A stretch of 58,153 nt of DNA from Chloroflexota bacterium (GTDB taxonomy: Bacteria; Chloroflexota; Anaerolineae; Anaerolineales; VGOW01): NCBI GenBank assembly GCA_016875735.1, contig VGOW01000020.1:1-58153 (forward strand), given 5' to 3'. Under the pieces are notes generated by a model. That model worked only from the letters and a program-made list of their open reading frames with translations. It searched no databases and had not been told where the DNA came from. Each line of letters begins with the position of its first letter. Positions within the stretch are counted from its first letter, which is position 1. This document shows, one piece after another, positions 17,291 through 25,389 of this stretch. The translations under genes were made by a program, and so were the position numbers.

Positions 17291-18364
17291 CTATCGGACG
17301 TAGATCGGGTTGCTGAAAATCCAGCCGCGCTTCGCGCCTTTGTGCTCGATGGATGCTTCGACGCGATACGCGCCGGGTTTGGTGGCGATGTGCATGAGGT
17401 GCGTGTCGGCCTCCCGTTTGGCGACGACGCGGCCATTGTGCACCATACGAATCTCGGCTGGCTTGGGCGCCGACACTTGCAGAGTGACTCCGCCTTCGCC
17501 GTTGACCTCATCGCCCATGATGGCAGTGCCGCGCATGGCCTGCGCCGAAAAGCGGAAGCCGCGCGTGGAAGCGGGCGCGTCGTAGCCCACGAAACAGTGG
17601 CCGTTGCGAATCGCAGTGAAGATCAGATCGCAATCGTGTTCGTAGTTTCCATTGAGCGGCTCGTCGGCAATGAGGTGCGTGTTGACGGCGCGGAAGCAGT
17701 GCTCGTACGGAAAGATGACGGCAGTGCGCCCAAACTTCTTGACGGTGGTCGCGTGCGCATCCGAATTGCCAATGGCAACCACGCGCTGGCCGGACGCCGT
17801 CAACTCGTCCCACTTCGCCAGCGTTTCCGGGTTGGGGCCGCTGATGCCCAGCGCCGGATCGGTGGCATAATGGATGGCGGCGGCGGGCGTGGTCACCAGC
17901 CGCACGAACTCGCTCATGTAATTCCACAATTCAATGCCCGTAAAGCCGGTCACGTCCCATCGCCGCCAATGAATCGGTTGATAGTTGATCAGTTTGGATT
18001 CGTAATCGAAGGGATGGGCAAGGAAGGAAAGGCCGCCTGAAGCGTTCACTTCGTCGAGCAGACGTTGCGGGTCGTGGGCGCAGGCGGCCAACTCGCGGCG
18101 CGTGTTGAAGGCCAGAAGATGATTGCTTTGCGGTTGCAGAGCCTGATCGTGAATCTCCTCGCCGGTGATCACCAGCACGCGCTGTTTGCCGTCGCCGCCG
18201 TATTGATATGGCGGGATGCCGTCCACCCAAACATTGTGATCGGTGACGACGACAAAATCCAGCCCGGCGCGGAGGGCCGCTTGGGCGATGTCGGCGTGCG
18301 TGCCTTCGCCGTCGCTGTACACGGTGTGCATATGCAGGTTGCCGACGATTTCGTGGGAAGGCAC
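17291..18364 (-). CDS. PHP-domain phosphoesterase
   Basis: 357 residues from GTG 18364. An upstream ATG at 18412 is in frame but lies beyond the -10 element and inside the divergent gene. Metal-binding motifs of PHP hydrolases are present: HMHTVYSDGEG, TDHNVW, GEEIHD, LAHPFD and GNSDAHA. The last ~90 residues form a beta-rich domain (FRFSAQAMRGTAIMGDEV, then EIRMVHNGRVVAKRE). PHP proteins hydrolyse phosphomono- or diesters; the substrate is unknown. It is divergent from a CAP-domain lipoprotein across a 20-base shared promoter. Confidence 0.85.
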   Translation of the reverse strand: MPSHEIVGNLHMHTVYSDGEGTHADIAQAALRAGLDFVVVTDHNVWVDGIPPYQYGGDGKQRVLVITGEEIHDQALQPQSNHLLAFNTRRELAACAHDPQRLLDEVNASGGLSFLAHPFDYESKLINYQPIHWRRWDVTGFTGIELWNYMSEFVRLVTTPAAAIHYATDPALGISGPNPETLAKWDELTASGQRVVAIGNSDAHATTVKKFGRTAVIFPYEHCFRAVNTHLIADEPLNGNYEHDCDLIFTAIRNGHCFVGYDAPASTRGFRFSAQAMRGTAIMGDEVNGEGGVTLQVSAPKPAEIRMVHNGRVVAKREADTHLMHIATKPGAYRVEASIEHKGAKRGWIFSNPIYVR

Positions 18365-18369
18365 GGTCC

Positions 18370-18379
18370 AATTATAATT
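18370..18379. promoter_or_regulatory. Symmetric bidirectional -10 element with two leaderless GTG starts
   Basis: AATTATAATT is a perfect palindrome that reads TATAAT on both strands (18373-18378 plus; 18371-18376 minus). Each hexamer is followed after exactly 6 bases by a GTG: 18385 for the lipoprotein and 18364 for the PHP gene. Confidence 0.65.
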
Positions 18380-18384
18380 TAGGA

Positions 18385-19107
18385 GTGAAACGATTGCCGT
18401 TTTTGATTGCATTATTGTTGGCCGCCTGCGCCTCCACCGCGCCCGAACCGACTCACGCGCCGGAGATTGTGTTCATCACCGCAACACCGACTCCGTCGGG
18501 GGAAGCGATGCCCACCGACGAGCCGCTTCCCTTCCGTGATCTCTCCACTGCGACTCCAACAGCCACCGCCACCGTTCCCAGCCCCACTCCACTCCCGGCC
18601 ACTCCCACCCTCTCACCCACCGCCACACCCATCCGCCCTCCAGCCACCCAACCACCAATCCGCCCAACCGCCCAACCACCAATCCGCCCAACCGCCCAAC
18701 CCGCCGCCGACACGTCCAGCGCCGAGCAAGCCGTCATCGATCTATCGAACGCATATCGCGCGCAGAGCGGATTGCCGCCGCTCGCCCGCGACGAAAGCAT
18801 TATGAGCATCGCCCGCTCGCGCTCTGCCGATATGGTTGCGCGCGGTTACTTCGGCCACAACGATCCGGTGACGGGCGCGTTGATGGCGAAACCTCAAGTA
18901 TTGGCTCTGGGCTATGGCCGCGCTGGAGAGAACATCTATTGGAGCGGCACATCGCTGACGAATCTCCCTTCGCAGTCGGTGGATTGGTTTATGGGTGACC
19001 CGCCGCACCGTGCCAACATCCTCAATTCCGGCTATACTGCCATTGGAGTCGGCATCGTGTGGAACGGCTTGGGCTGGACGCTCACTCAAAATTTCGGCGG
19101 GCCATGA
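18385..19107 (+). CDS. CAP/SCP-domain lipoprotein
   Basis: 240 residues. MKRLPFLIALLLAAC is a lipoprotein signal peptide with the lipidated Cys at 15. A long Thr/Pro-rich linker (residues ~20-115) contains two exact 24-bp repeats. The CAP (YkwD-like) domain fills residues ~118-240, with AVIDLSNAYRAQSGLPPL, SRSADMVARGYFGHNDP, GRAGENIYW and HRANILNSGYTAIGVG; the family His and Glu residues (GHND, GENI, HRAN) are present. It sits outside the membrane; CAP proteins are often cell-wall associated. GTG 18385 follows the -10 by 6 bases; TTG 18394 has a better AGGAG spacing and is an alternative. Confidence 0.88.
   Translation: MKRLPFLIALLLAACASTAPEPTHAPEIVFITATPTPSGEAMPTDEPLPFRDLSTATPTATATVPSPTPLPATPTLSPTATPIRPPATQPPIRPTAQPPIRPTAQPAADTSSAEQAVIDLSNAYRAQSGLPPLARDESIMSIARSRSADMVARGYFGHNDPVTGALMAKPQVLALGYGRAGENIYWSGTSLTNLPSQSVDWFMGDPPHRANILNSGYTAIGVGIVWNGLGWTLTQNFGGP
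18647..18702 (+). repeat. Octad-based tandem repeat inside the lipoprotein linker
   Basis: CCCAACCA-CCAATCCG-CCCAACCG is repeated twice as a 24-bp unit and then CCCAACC again, encoding the repeated PPIRPTAQ segment. Confidence 0.85.
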
Positions 19108-19113
19108 TTCGGA

Positions 19114-19178
19114 TTCCACGAAGGAACACGAAGACATTCATAAAGGCTTTCGTGATTCCTCGCGCCCCTTCGTGGATC
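19114..19178. repeat. Inverted repeat with CCACGAAGG...CCTTCGTGG arms
   Basis: Second copy of the family seen at 12899-12973, here filling the gap between the lipoprotein gene and nfeD. Confidence 0.7.
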
Positions 19179-19184
19179 AGGTGA

Positions 19185-20483
19185 ATGAGTAAAACGATTC
19201 GTTTCATTGCTATTTGCATCCTTATTGCGCTGGGGTCTGCCGCCGCCGCGCAGAGCGGACGCACCGTCATCATCATCACCGCCGAGGGGCCGGTGACGCC
19301 GGTGATGGTCAGCCACATCCAGCGCGCCATCGGCACGGCAGACGAACGCGGCGCCGAAGCCCTCATCATCCGCCTCAACACGCCCGGCGGCCAAGTCGAT
19401 TTGATGGATCGCATCGTCACCGCCATGCTGGAGAGTCCGATCCCGATCGTCGTGTACGTTTCGCCGCGCGGCGCGATTGCCGGGAGCGCCGGCACGGTGA
19501 TCACCCTCGCCGCGCACGCCAACGCCATGGCCCCCGAAACCGCCATCGGCGCGGCCAGCCCGGTGGGCGGGCAGGGCGAAGATGTGGGCGAAACGCTCGA
19601 AGCGAAAATCAAAAATGTGTTGAAGGCGCAAGTGCGCAACCTCGCCAGCGAGCGCGGCCCGGCGGCGATTGCGCTGGCCGAATCCACCATCGAAGAAGCG
19701 AAGGCCGCCACCGCCGATGAAGCCAAAGCCGTTGGCCTCACCGATTTCATCGCCGCCGATCTCGACGACCTCCTCGCTCAACTCGATGGCTTCACCGTGA
19801 TGGTGCGCGGGGAGCCGGTCACCCTTCACACGGGGGACGCCGCCGTGGTCGAACTCGACGTGACTCTGCTCGAAGAAATTCTCGCCATTCTCACCAATCC
19901 CAATGTGGTGTTTCTTTTGCTCGCCGTCGGCGCGCAAGCCATTCTTATCGAACTCTCCAGCCCCGGCGGATGGGTGGCCGGTTTCACCGGAGCGATCTGT
20001 CTCGCGTTGGCCTTTTACGGACTCGGCGTCCTTCCGGTGAATTGGTTCGGGATCGTGTTCATCGTCCTCGCCTTCGTGCTGTTCATTCTCGATATTCAAG
20101 CCACGAGTCACGGCGCGCTCACTGCCGCCGCCGTCGGCTCGCTCATCGTCGGGGCGTTGGTGCTGTTCAACTCGCCCGGCTCACTGCCGTATCTTCGCGT
20201 GTCGGTGCCGTTGGTGATCGGCACCTCGGCAGTGCTGGGCGGCGCGTTCTTTGCCCTGCTCGTGTTCGCCCTGCGAACGCGGCGGCTCCCGGCGGCGATG
20301 GGCGCGGCCTCACTCGTGGGCAAAGTGGGCGAAGTGAAGCAGACCCTCGCGCCCAAAGGTATCGTGCAACTTGAAAGCGAAGAGTGGAGCGCCGAAACCG
20401 ACGGCGAGACGATTGAAGCCGGGCAAAGCGTGGTAGTGGTGGAAGTGAGAGGGGTGCGGCTGAAAGTGAGGAGGAAAGCATGA
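19185..20483 (+). CDS. nfeD: NfeD-family membrane serine protease (long form)
   Basis: 432 residues. A signal peptide (MSKTIRFIAICILIALGSAAAA) is followed by a ClpP-like Ser/Lys protease domain (VIIITAEGPVTPVMVSHIQRAI, RLNTPGGQVDLMDRIV, SPRGAIAGSAGTVITLAA with the likely Ser, then KAQVRNLASERGPAA with the Lys region). Several membrane segments (residues ~245-365) and a C-terminal OB-like NfeD domain (VGKVGEVKQTLAPKGIVQLESEEW) complete it. Long NfeD proteins work with SPFH/stomatin-type scaffolds; none is adjacent here. Its stop overlaps the polX start by 4 bases. Confidence 0.92.
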   Translation: MSKTIRFIAICILIALGSAAAAQSGRTVIIITAEGPVTPVMVSHIQRAIGTADERGAEALIIRLNTPGGQVDLMDRIVTAMLESPIPIVVYVSPRGAIAGSAGTVITLAAHANAMAPETAIGAASPVGGQGEDVGETLEAKIKNVLKAQVRNLASERGPAAIALAESTIEEAKAATADEAKAVGLTDFIAADLDDLLAQLDGFTVMVRGEPVTLHTGDAAVVELDVTLLEEILAILTNPNVVFLLLAVGAQAILIELSSPGGWVAGFTGAICLALAFYGLGVLPVNWFGIVFIVLAFVLFILDIQATSHGALTAAAVGSLIVGALVLFNSPGSLPYLRVSVPLVIGTSAVLGGAFFALLVFALRTRRLPAAMGAASLVGKVGEVKQTLAPKGIVQLESEEWSAETDGETIEAGQSVVVVEVRGVRLKVRRKA

Positions 20484-22288
20484 CCAACAAAGACCTCGCC
20501 GAAGTTTTCACCTCCATTGCCGATCTGCTCGAAATCAAGGGCGAGATCATTTACAAGACTCTCGCCTATCGCAAGGCCGCCGAAACGCTCTCGGAATATG
20601 GCCGCGACGTGAACGACGTGTGGCGCGAGGGCGGGCAAAAAGCCTTGCGTGAGATCCCCGGCGTGGGGCAAGCCATCGCCGAGAAGATCGACGAACTACT
20701 CTCCACCGGCAAACTCGAATTTTTTGAGAAGCTCAAACTCGAAGTGCCGCCGTCGCTGATCGACGTGCTGAAAATTTCGGGCGTGGGGCCGAAGAAGGCC
20801 GCCCTCTTTTGGAAGCAGCTCGACATCATCACTGTTGAGGGAGTGAAGGCGGCGGCGCAGGCGGGCAAACTGCGCGGCCTGCCCGGCATGGGCGAAAAGA
20901 GCGAGCAGAAGATTCTCGAAGGCATCGAAGCCCTCTCGCGGCGCAGTGGCCGTGCGCCGTTGGGCAACGCTCTGCCGCTGGCGCGCGATATTCTCAACGT
21001 CCTTCGCGGCGTCAAAGGCGTGGTCGCCGCCGAAATGGCCGGAAGCCTGCGGCGCATGAAAGCCACCGTCGGCGACCTCGATCTGCTGGTGGCCTCCGCC
21101 GACCCCGCGCCGGTGATGCGCGCCTTCACTTCGCTCAAAGGCGTTGTCCGCGTGTTGGGGCAGGGCGAAACAAAATCGAGCATCGAGTTCGCCAGCGGAA
21201 TGCGCGCCCAGTTGTGGGTGCATCCGCCGCAGAGGTTCGGCACCGCTCTGCAATACGCCACCGGATCGAAAGATCACAACGTGCGCCTGCGCGAACTCGC
21301 GCTCGATAAAGGCCTCTCACTTTCGGATCAATCGTTCACCAAAAAGAACGGCAAAGAGATTCTGTGCGCCGCCGAAGAGGAAGTGTACGCCACGCTCGGC
21401 CTGCCGTTCATCCCGCCCGAACTGCGCGAAGATCGCGGCGAAGTGCAGGCCGCGCTCAAAAAGCAGCTGCCCGATCTCATCACTCTCGCCGACATCCGCG
21501 CCGACCTGCATTCGCATTCGACGTGGAGCGATGGCCGCGCCTCGATCCGGCAAATGGCCGACGCGGCGATGGCGCGCGGACTCAAAACGCTGGCCGTCAC
21601 CGATCACTCACAGAGTCTCGGAGTGACCGGCGGCCTCACCCCCGAACGACTCCGCGCCCAACGGAAAGAGATCGACAAAGTTCAGAAAGAGCTGGGCGAC
21701 AAGATCACGCTGTTGCAGGGAGCCGAAGTGGAGATCAAAGCCGACGGCTCGCTCGATTACGACGACGATGTGCTGGCCTCGCTCGACGTCGTCATCGCTT
21801 CACTGCACACCAGTTTGCGGCAACCGCGCGCGCAAGTCACTCAACGTTTGCTCAATGCGATCCGCAATCCGCAGGTGGACATCATCGGCCACCCCACGGG
21901 CCGCCTCATTCCCGATCGCGAGGGCGCAGACCTTGACATGGATGCCGCGCTGGCCGCCGCCAAAGAGAGCGGCGTCGCGCTCGAAATCAACGCCCACCCG
22001 GCGCGGCTCGACTTGGATGATGTATACTCTCGCCGGGCGATGGACATGAGCATCCCGCTTTCGATCAACACCGACGCGCACCACCCGAACGATTTTGCGT
22101 TGATGGATTACGGAATCGCCAGCGCTCGCCGGGGTTGGGTGACGGCGTCCAACGTGATCAATGTGTGGGATGCGACTCGGCTGCGCCGCTGGTTGGCCCG
22201 TCGTTCCGAAATCACTGTTCGTTCTCCAGCGGCGCCGCCTCGATCCAAACCCAAACCGTCGCCGAAGAAGAAATCCAAAACAAGGTGA
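20480..22288 (+). CDS. polX: Family X DNA polymerase/3'-5' exonuclease (PolX)
   Basis: 602 residues. N-terminal helix-hairpin-helix elements (IPGVGQAIAEKIDELL; ISGVGPKKAALFWKQL) precede the nucleotidyltransferase core with GDLDLLVAS holding the catalytic Asp pair. A C-terminal PHP domain begins at DLHSHSTWSDGRASI and continues with TDHS, EVEIKADG, IGHPTGR and INTDAHHPND. PolX fills gaps in base excision repair and the PHP part gives exonuclease activity. The ATG overlaps the nfeD stop (ATGA). The C-terminus is Lys/Pro/Ser-rich and its stop lies in a palindromic repeat. Confidence 0.96.
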   Translation: MTNKDLAEVFTSIADLLEIKGEIIYKTLAYRKAAETLSEYGRDVNDVWREGGQKALREIPGVGQAIAEKIDELLSTGKLEFFEKLKLEVPPSLIDVLKISGVGPKKAALFWKQLDIITVEGVKAAAQAGKLRGLPGMGEKSEQKILEGIEALSRRSGRAPLGNALPLARDILNVLRGVKGVVAAEMAGSLRRMKATVGDLDLLVASADPAPVMRAFTSLKGVVRVLGQGETKSSIEFASGMRAQLWVHPPQRFGTALQYATGSKDHNVRLRELALDKGLSLSDQSFTKKNGKEILCAAEEEVYATLGLPFIPPELREDRGEVQAALKKQLPDLITLADIRADLHSHSTWSDGRASIRQMADAAMARGLKTLAVTDHSQSLGVTGGLTPERLRAQRKEIDKVQKELGDKITLLQGAEVEIKADGSLDYDDDVLASLDVVIASLHTSLRQPRAQVTQRLLNAIRNPQVDIIGHPTGRLIPDREGADLDMDAALAAAKESGVALEINAHPARLDLDDVYSRRAMDMSIPLSINTDAHHPNDFALMDYGIASARRGWVTASNVINVWDATRLRRWLARRSEITVRSPAAPPRSKPKPSPKKKSKTR

Positions 22289-22315
22289 CAGCCACTTTCA
22301 AAGTGACTGTCACCT
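22283..22315. repeat. GTGACAGTCAC-type palindromic element, copy 1
   Basis: AGGTGACAG...CTGTCACCT arms with internal CACTT/AAGTG pairing and small bulges, overlapping the polX stop codon. A perfect copy is at 57814-57846. Confidence 0.75.
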
Positions 22316-22330
22316 GGGAAAGTAGATGCC

Positions 22331-23572
22331 ATGACCGATCCTGCCGACATTGTCCGCAGTGTGTTCGACGGACTGGATGATCACGCAGTGGCGACGGTGT
22401 GCGCCAACGCCGTGCAGAAAACGTATCCGGTGGGCGCGGTGCTGTGCCGCGAGGGCGCGGTGGAGCACACCTTTTACATTGTGATGGATGGTCTCGTGGC
22501 GGTGACGCTTCGTTTGCAGGATGGCGGCACGCGGCAGTTGAGCCAGCGCGGCGCGGGACAATTCTTCGGCGAGATGGCGCTCATCGAACGCAGGCCGCGC
22601 GCGGCGACGGTGGTGACAACGGCGGAGACCACCGTGCTGGAAATCTCCGAGCACGACTTCAATCAGTTGGTGATGAAGAATCCGAAGGTGGCGATGTCGG
22701 TTCTGCGCGGCATCACTGCCAATCTGCGCGCCTCCGATCAGGCGGCCATCACCGACCTCTCGCGGAAGAATGTGGAACTGGCGAAGGCTTACGCCGATCT
22801 CAAAGCGGCGCAGGAGCAAATTGTGGCGAAGGAAAAACTGGAGCACGAGTTGGACATCGCCGCGCGCCTGCAACAAAGTTTGTTGCCGAACGTCTTCCCC
22901 AAAGTGTCGGGCTGGTCGTTCTCCGGGCGTAATGTTCCGGCGCGCACCATCGGCGGCGATCTGTTCGACGTGATCCCGGTAGACGATGAGCACGTCGGCC
23001 TGCTCATGGCCGATGTCTCCGATAAATCGATTCACGCCGCGCTGTTCATGGCCGTCACTCGCTCGCTGTTCCTGCCCGAGTCGCGGCGCACGCTTTCGCC
23101 GCGCGGCGTTGCGCTCGGTGTGCATCGCTGGCTGTTGGAAGTATCATCGGACTCGAACATGTTTGTGACGGCGTTTTACGGTGTGCTCACTCCGGCCACG
23201 GGCCGCTTGCGCTACGTGCGCGCCGGGCAGGATAAACCGATCTGGCTTCAGCGCGGCGCGGAAGGCCACACCGAGTTGGACGGGGCCGGGCGCTTTTTGG
23301 GAATGTTGGAGGAACTCGAACTCGAAGAGCGCGAAGTGATCATGTCGCCGGGCGACATACTGGTGATGTGCAGCGACGGCGTGCCCGATGCGGTGAACGA
23401 CAGCGGCGACAATTACGGGCAACAGCGATTGACGACTCTTCTCGAAGAGCACCGCGCCGACTCGGCCAAACAAATCTGCGATGCGATCTTCGGCGATGTG
23501 TTTGCCTTTCGCGGCGCGGCGTCGGCTTTCGACGACATTACCGTGCTGATCGCCAAAGCCGATGAACGATGA
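22331..23572 (+). CDS. Cyclic-nucleotide-binding domain - SpoIIE-type phosphatase
   Basis: 413 residues. Residues ~10-130 form a CAP/cNMP-binding domain (GAVLCREGAVEHTFYIVMDG, FFGEMALIERRPRAATV). A coiled-coil linker (LSRKNVELAKAYADLKAAQEQI) leads to a PP2C-like SpoIIE/RsbU domain: ARLQQSLLPNVFP, GGDLFDVIPVDDEHVGLLMADVSDKSI, YVRAGQDKPIWL, VMCSDGVPDAVN and DDITVLIAK. Such proteins dephosphorylate anti-sigma-factor antagonists in partner-switching pathways; no such partner is in the window. The next gene overlaps its 3' end by 11 bases. Confidence 0.9.
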   Translation: MTDPADIVRSVFDGLDDHAVATVCANAVQKTYPVGAVLCREGAVEHTFYIVMDGLVAVTLRLQDGGTRQLSQRGAGQFFGEMALIERRPRAATVVTTAETTVLEISEHDFNQLVMKNPKVAMSVLRGITANLRASDQAAITDLSRKNVELAKAYADLKAAQEQIVAKEKLEHELDIAARLQQSLLPNVFPKVSGWSFSGRNVPARTIGGDLFDVIPVDDEHVGLLMADVSDKSIHAALFMAVTRSLFLPESRRTLSPRGVALGVHRWLLEVSSDSNMFVTAFYGVLTPATGRLRYVRAGQDKPIWLQRGAEGHTELDGAGRFLGMLEELELEEREVIMSPGDILVMCSDGVPDAVNDSGDNYGQQRLTTLLEEHRADSAKQICDAIFGDVFAFRGAASAFDDITVLIAKADER

Positions 23573-24086
23573 CACGGTTCCGGTGGGGCGCCGCCGCGCG
23601 CGCGACGCTTCGATCCCAATTTGGGCGCTGGCCTTCGTGGCGATGTTGTTCGTCGTCACCTGCCTGTCGTTGTGGGCCTACATCGCCGTCTCCCGGCCCA
23701 CCGTGCCGCTGGCAACCTCCTCCGCCGTGTTCATCGTGATCACGCCAATCACATCGCCTGAAGCGCCCACGCTCGATCCTCTGCTGGCCACACTCACCGC
23801 CGCGCCGCCCACCGCCACCGTGCCGCCGAATGTGAATCCCGGCTTCATCAATCTCGGCAGTTTTGTGCAAGTGGTGCGCACCGACGGCGACCCGCTCAAA
23901 CTTCGGCAAGCGCCCTCGCTCACCGCCGAAGTCAACTATTTGGCTTTGCCCAACGAAGTGCTCAAAGTGGAGAACGGCCCCACCATCGCCGACGGCTTCA
24001 CGTGGTGGTTTCTCGTTGACCTCACCAATGACACTCGCAACGGCTGGGCGGTGGAGAACTACTTGCAAGCGACGACAGCTCCATGA
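23562..24086 (+). CDS. Membrane-anchored SH3-like protein
   Basis: 174 residues. A cytoplasmic Arg-rich start (VGRRRARDA) and one membrane segment (WALAFVAMLFVVTCLSLWAYIAV) are followed by a Thr/Pro-rich linker and a bacterial SH3-type domain (VQVVRTDGDPLKLRQAPSLT, WWFLVDLTNDTRNGWAVENYL). SH3b domains commonly bind peptidoglycan. The 11-base overlap with the upstream phosphatase gene indicates co-transcription. Confidence 0.82.
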   Translation: MNDDTVPVGRRRARDASIPIWALAFVAMLFVVTCLSLWAYIAVSRPTVPLATSSAVFIVITPITSPEAPTLDPLLATLTAAPPTATVPPNVNPGFINLGSFVQVVRTDGDPLKLRQAPSLTAEVNYLALPNEVLKVENGPTIADGFTWWFLVDLTNDTRNGWAVENYLQATTAP

Positions 24087-24092
24087 ATCTCA

Positions 24093-24175
24093 AACTCCCA
24101 ACTCCCAACTCCCAACTCCCAACTCCCAACTTCAAAGTCTTCAATCTGCGATCTGAAATCTGCAATCTGCAATCC
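24093..24175. repeat. Heptad repeat array running up to the DUF971 start codon
   Basis: AACTCCC occurs five times exactly (24093-24127), followed by CAATCTG/CGATCTG/AAATCTG/CAATCTG/CAATCCC. The array ends directly at the ATG of 24177, leaving no Shine-Dalgarno sequence. Confidence 0.9.
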
Positions 24176-24176
24176 C

Positions 24177-24509
24177 ATGAAGCCCACCACCATCCAAATC
24201 TCTAAATCTCGGCGCGTGCTGATCGTCCCGTGGGATGACGGGCACAGAAGCGAGTATCCGTGGGATGGACTCCGACTCGCCTGCCCGTGCGCCGAATGCA
24301 AAGGCGGCCACGAAAACATGGGCACGCCCCCCGACCCCGCCGTGTTCGATCTCACTCCGACTCAGCGTTACGACCTCATCGGCGCAGACCTTGTGGGCAA
24401 CTATGCCCTGCAACCGCTGTGGGCCGACGAACACCGTTATGGGTTGTACTCGTGGGAGTATCTGCGCGGGCTGTGCCCGTGCGATGAATGCAGGCGCGGA
24501 AGAGAATGA
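24177..24509 (+). CDS. DUF971-domain protein
   Basis: 110 residues. The DUF971 (gamma-butyrobetaine hydroxylase N-terminal-like) fold is indicated by IQISKSRRVLIVPWDDGHRSEYPWDGLRLACPC and YALQPLWADEHRYGLYSWEYLRGLC. Such stand-alone proteins are small zinc/iron-type binding proteins of unclear role. Paired Cys (CPCAEC and CPCDEC) could bind metal. Downstream is a strong terminator. Confidence 0.85.
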   Translation: MKPTTIQISKSRRVLIVPWDDGHRSEYPWDGLRLACPCAECKGGHENMGTPPDPAVFDLTPTQRYDLIGADLVGNYALQPLWADEHRYGLYSWEYLRGLCPCDECRRGRE

Positions 24510-24523
24510 GTCGCCGCAAACAC

Positions 24524-24558
24524 AAACGCCCCAGAGACCACAACCTCTGGGGCGTTTT
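24524..24558. terminator. Bidirectional terminator between DUF971 and hsp20
   Basis: 13-bp perfect stem AAACGCCCCAGAG/CTCTGGGGCGTTT with an 8-base loop between two convergent genes. Confidence 0.92.
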
Positions 24559-24600
24559 GCTGACTTCTGACTTCTGGCTACTGACTTCTGACCTCTACTT
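24559..24600. repeat. Short heptad array (TGACTTC units)
   Basis: TGACTTC, TGACTTC, TGGCTAC, TGACTTC, TGACCTC, then TACTTCG at the hsp20 3' end, all in a seven-base register. Confidence 0.75.
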
Positions 24601-25032
24601 CGCCTTCACTTTGATCTGCTTCGGCTTCACGGCTTCGGCTTTGGGCAGGCGCAGGGTGAGCAGGCCGTTGTCGAACTGGGCTTCGGCTTTGTCGGATTCC
24701 ACCGGCACATTGAGCATCAGCGTGCGGCTGTAGCGGCCATGCGCGCGCTCGGCAAAGGTGTAATCCACGTTTTCTAACTTGGCCGGAAGTTCGGCGCTGA
24801 TCTTGAGCGTGTCGCCTTCGACGCTGATCTCGACGCTCTCCGGCTTCACGCCGGGCAGGCCGGCCTGCACGATGATCTCGCCATCGGTGGCGTAGGCATC
24901 GATGGGCAGGCGGAACTCGTCGCTGGCGTAATCGCGGGTGGGGCCGAAGCTTTCCTCGAACATGCGCTCCATCAGATCGCGGATGGTGAGGAAATCGCGG
25001 GCGGGTTTGGTGTAGCGGATAAGGGTTGTCAT
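24595..25032 (-). CDS. hsp20: Small heat shock protein (Hsp20 family)
   Basis: 145 residues from ATG 25032, which has a perfect AGGAGG eight bases upstream; the longer frame to 25227 has no support. Hsp20 proteins hold unfolding proteins. The alpha-crystallin domain runs from LPIDAYATDGEIIVQAGLPGVKPESVEISVEGDTLKI to FDNGLLTLRLPKAEAVKPKQI, with the usual A-x-x-x-n-G-v-L-like motif (FDNGLLTLRLPK). No CIRCE or ROSE-like element was recognised in the 350-base upstream gap. Confidence 0.95.
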   Translation of the reverse strand: MTTLIRYTKPARDFLTIRDLMERMFEESFGPTRDYASDEFRLPIDAYATDGEIIVQAGLPGVKPESVEISVEGDTLKISAELPAKLENVDYTFAERAHGRYSRTLMLNVPVESDKAEAQFDNGLLTLRLPKAEAVKPKQIKVKAK

Positions 25033-25389
25033 GGGTGTGTCCTCCTGATTGAGTAGAGTTGTTTTTGATTTACAACCAGAAGGATACGCGCCCTGCGTAA
25101 GAGGGCCGCAAGCGCGGGGTATGAGGAAAGTTAACGCAGAACTGCGCGAGCCCCCGCAACCCAAATGTAAAGCAACCACGGATTGCAGAGATTTCACTGA
25201 TGAGGATGGAAAGTTCCGTGACTCCACTGCAAAAAGCCCTTCTCACCGCTGAGAACGCAGAGAAAAACAAGGAGAAAACTCAGCGTACTCTGCGCGCTCT
25301 GCGGTTGAAAACGAGTTCTTTCAGTGCAGTCCTCCCTCTAATCCGTAAAATCGGTGGTTCCTGTCAGCCTCAACTGTGCAAGCCCTGAA
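25033..25389. repeat. Non-coding gap upstream of hsp20 with nested inverted repeats
   Basis: No credible gene. An outer inverted repeat pairs AACCACGGATT (25173 on) with AATCCGTAAAATCGGTGGTT (to 25358). An inner one pairs CCGCTGAGAACGCAGAG with CTCTGCGCGCTCTGCGG (about 25247-25306). These are interspersed repetitive palindromes; the hsp20 promoter must lie in the left part. Confidence 0.6.
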
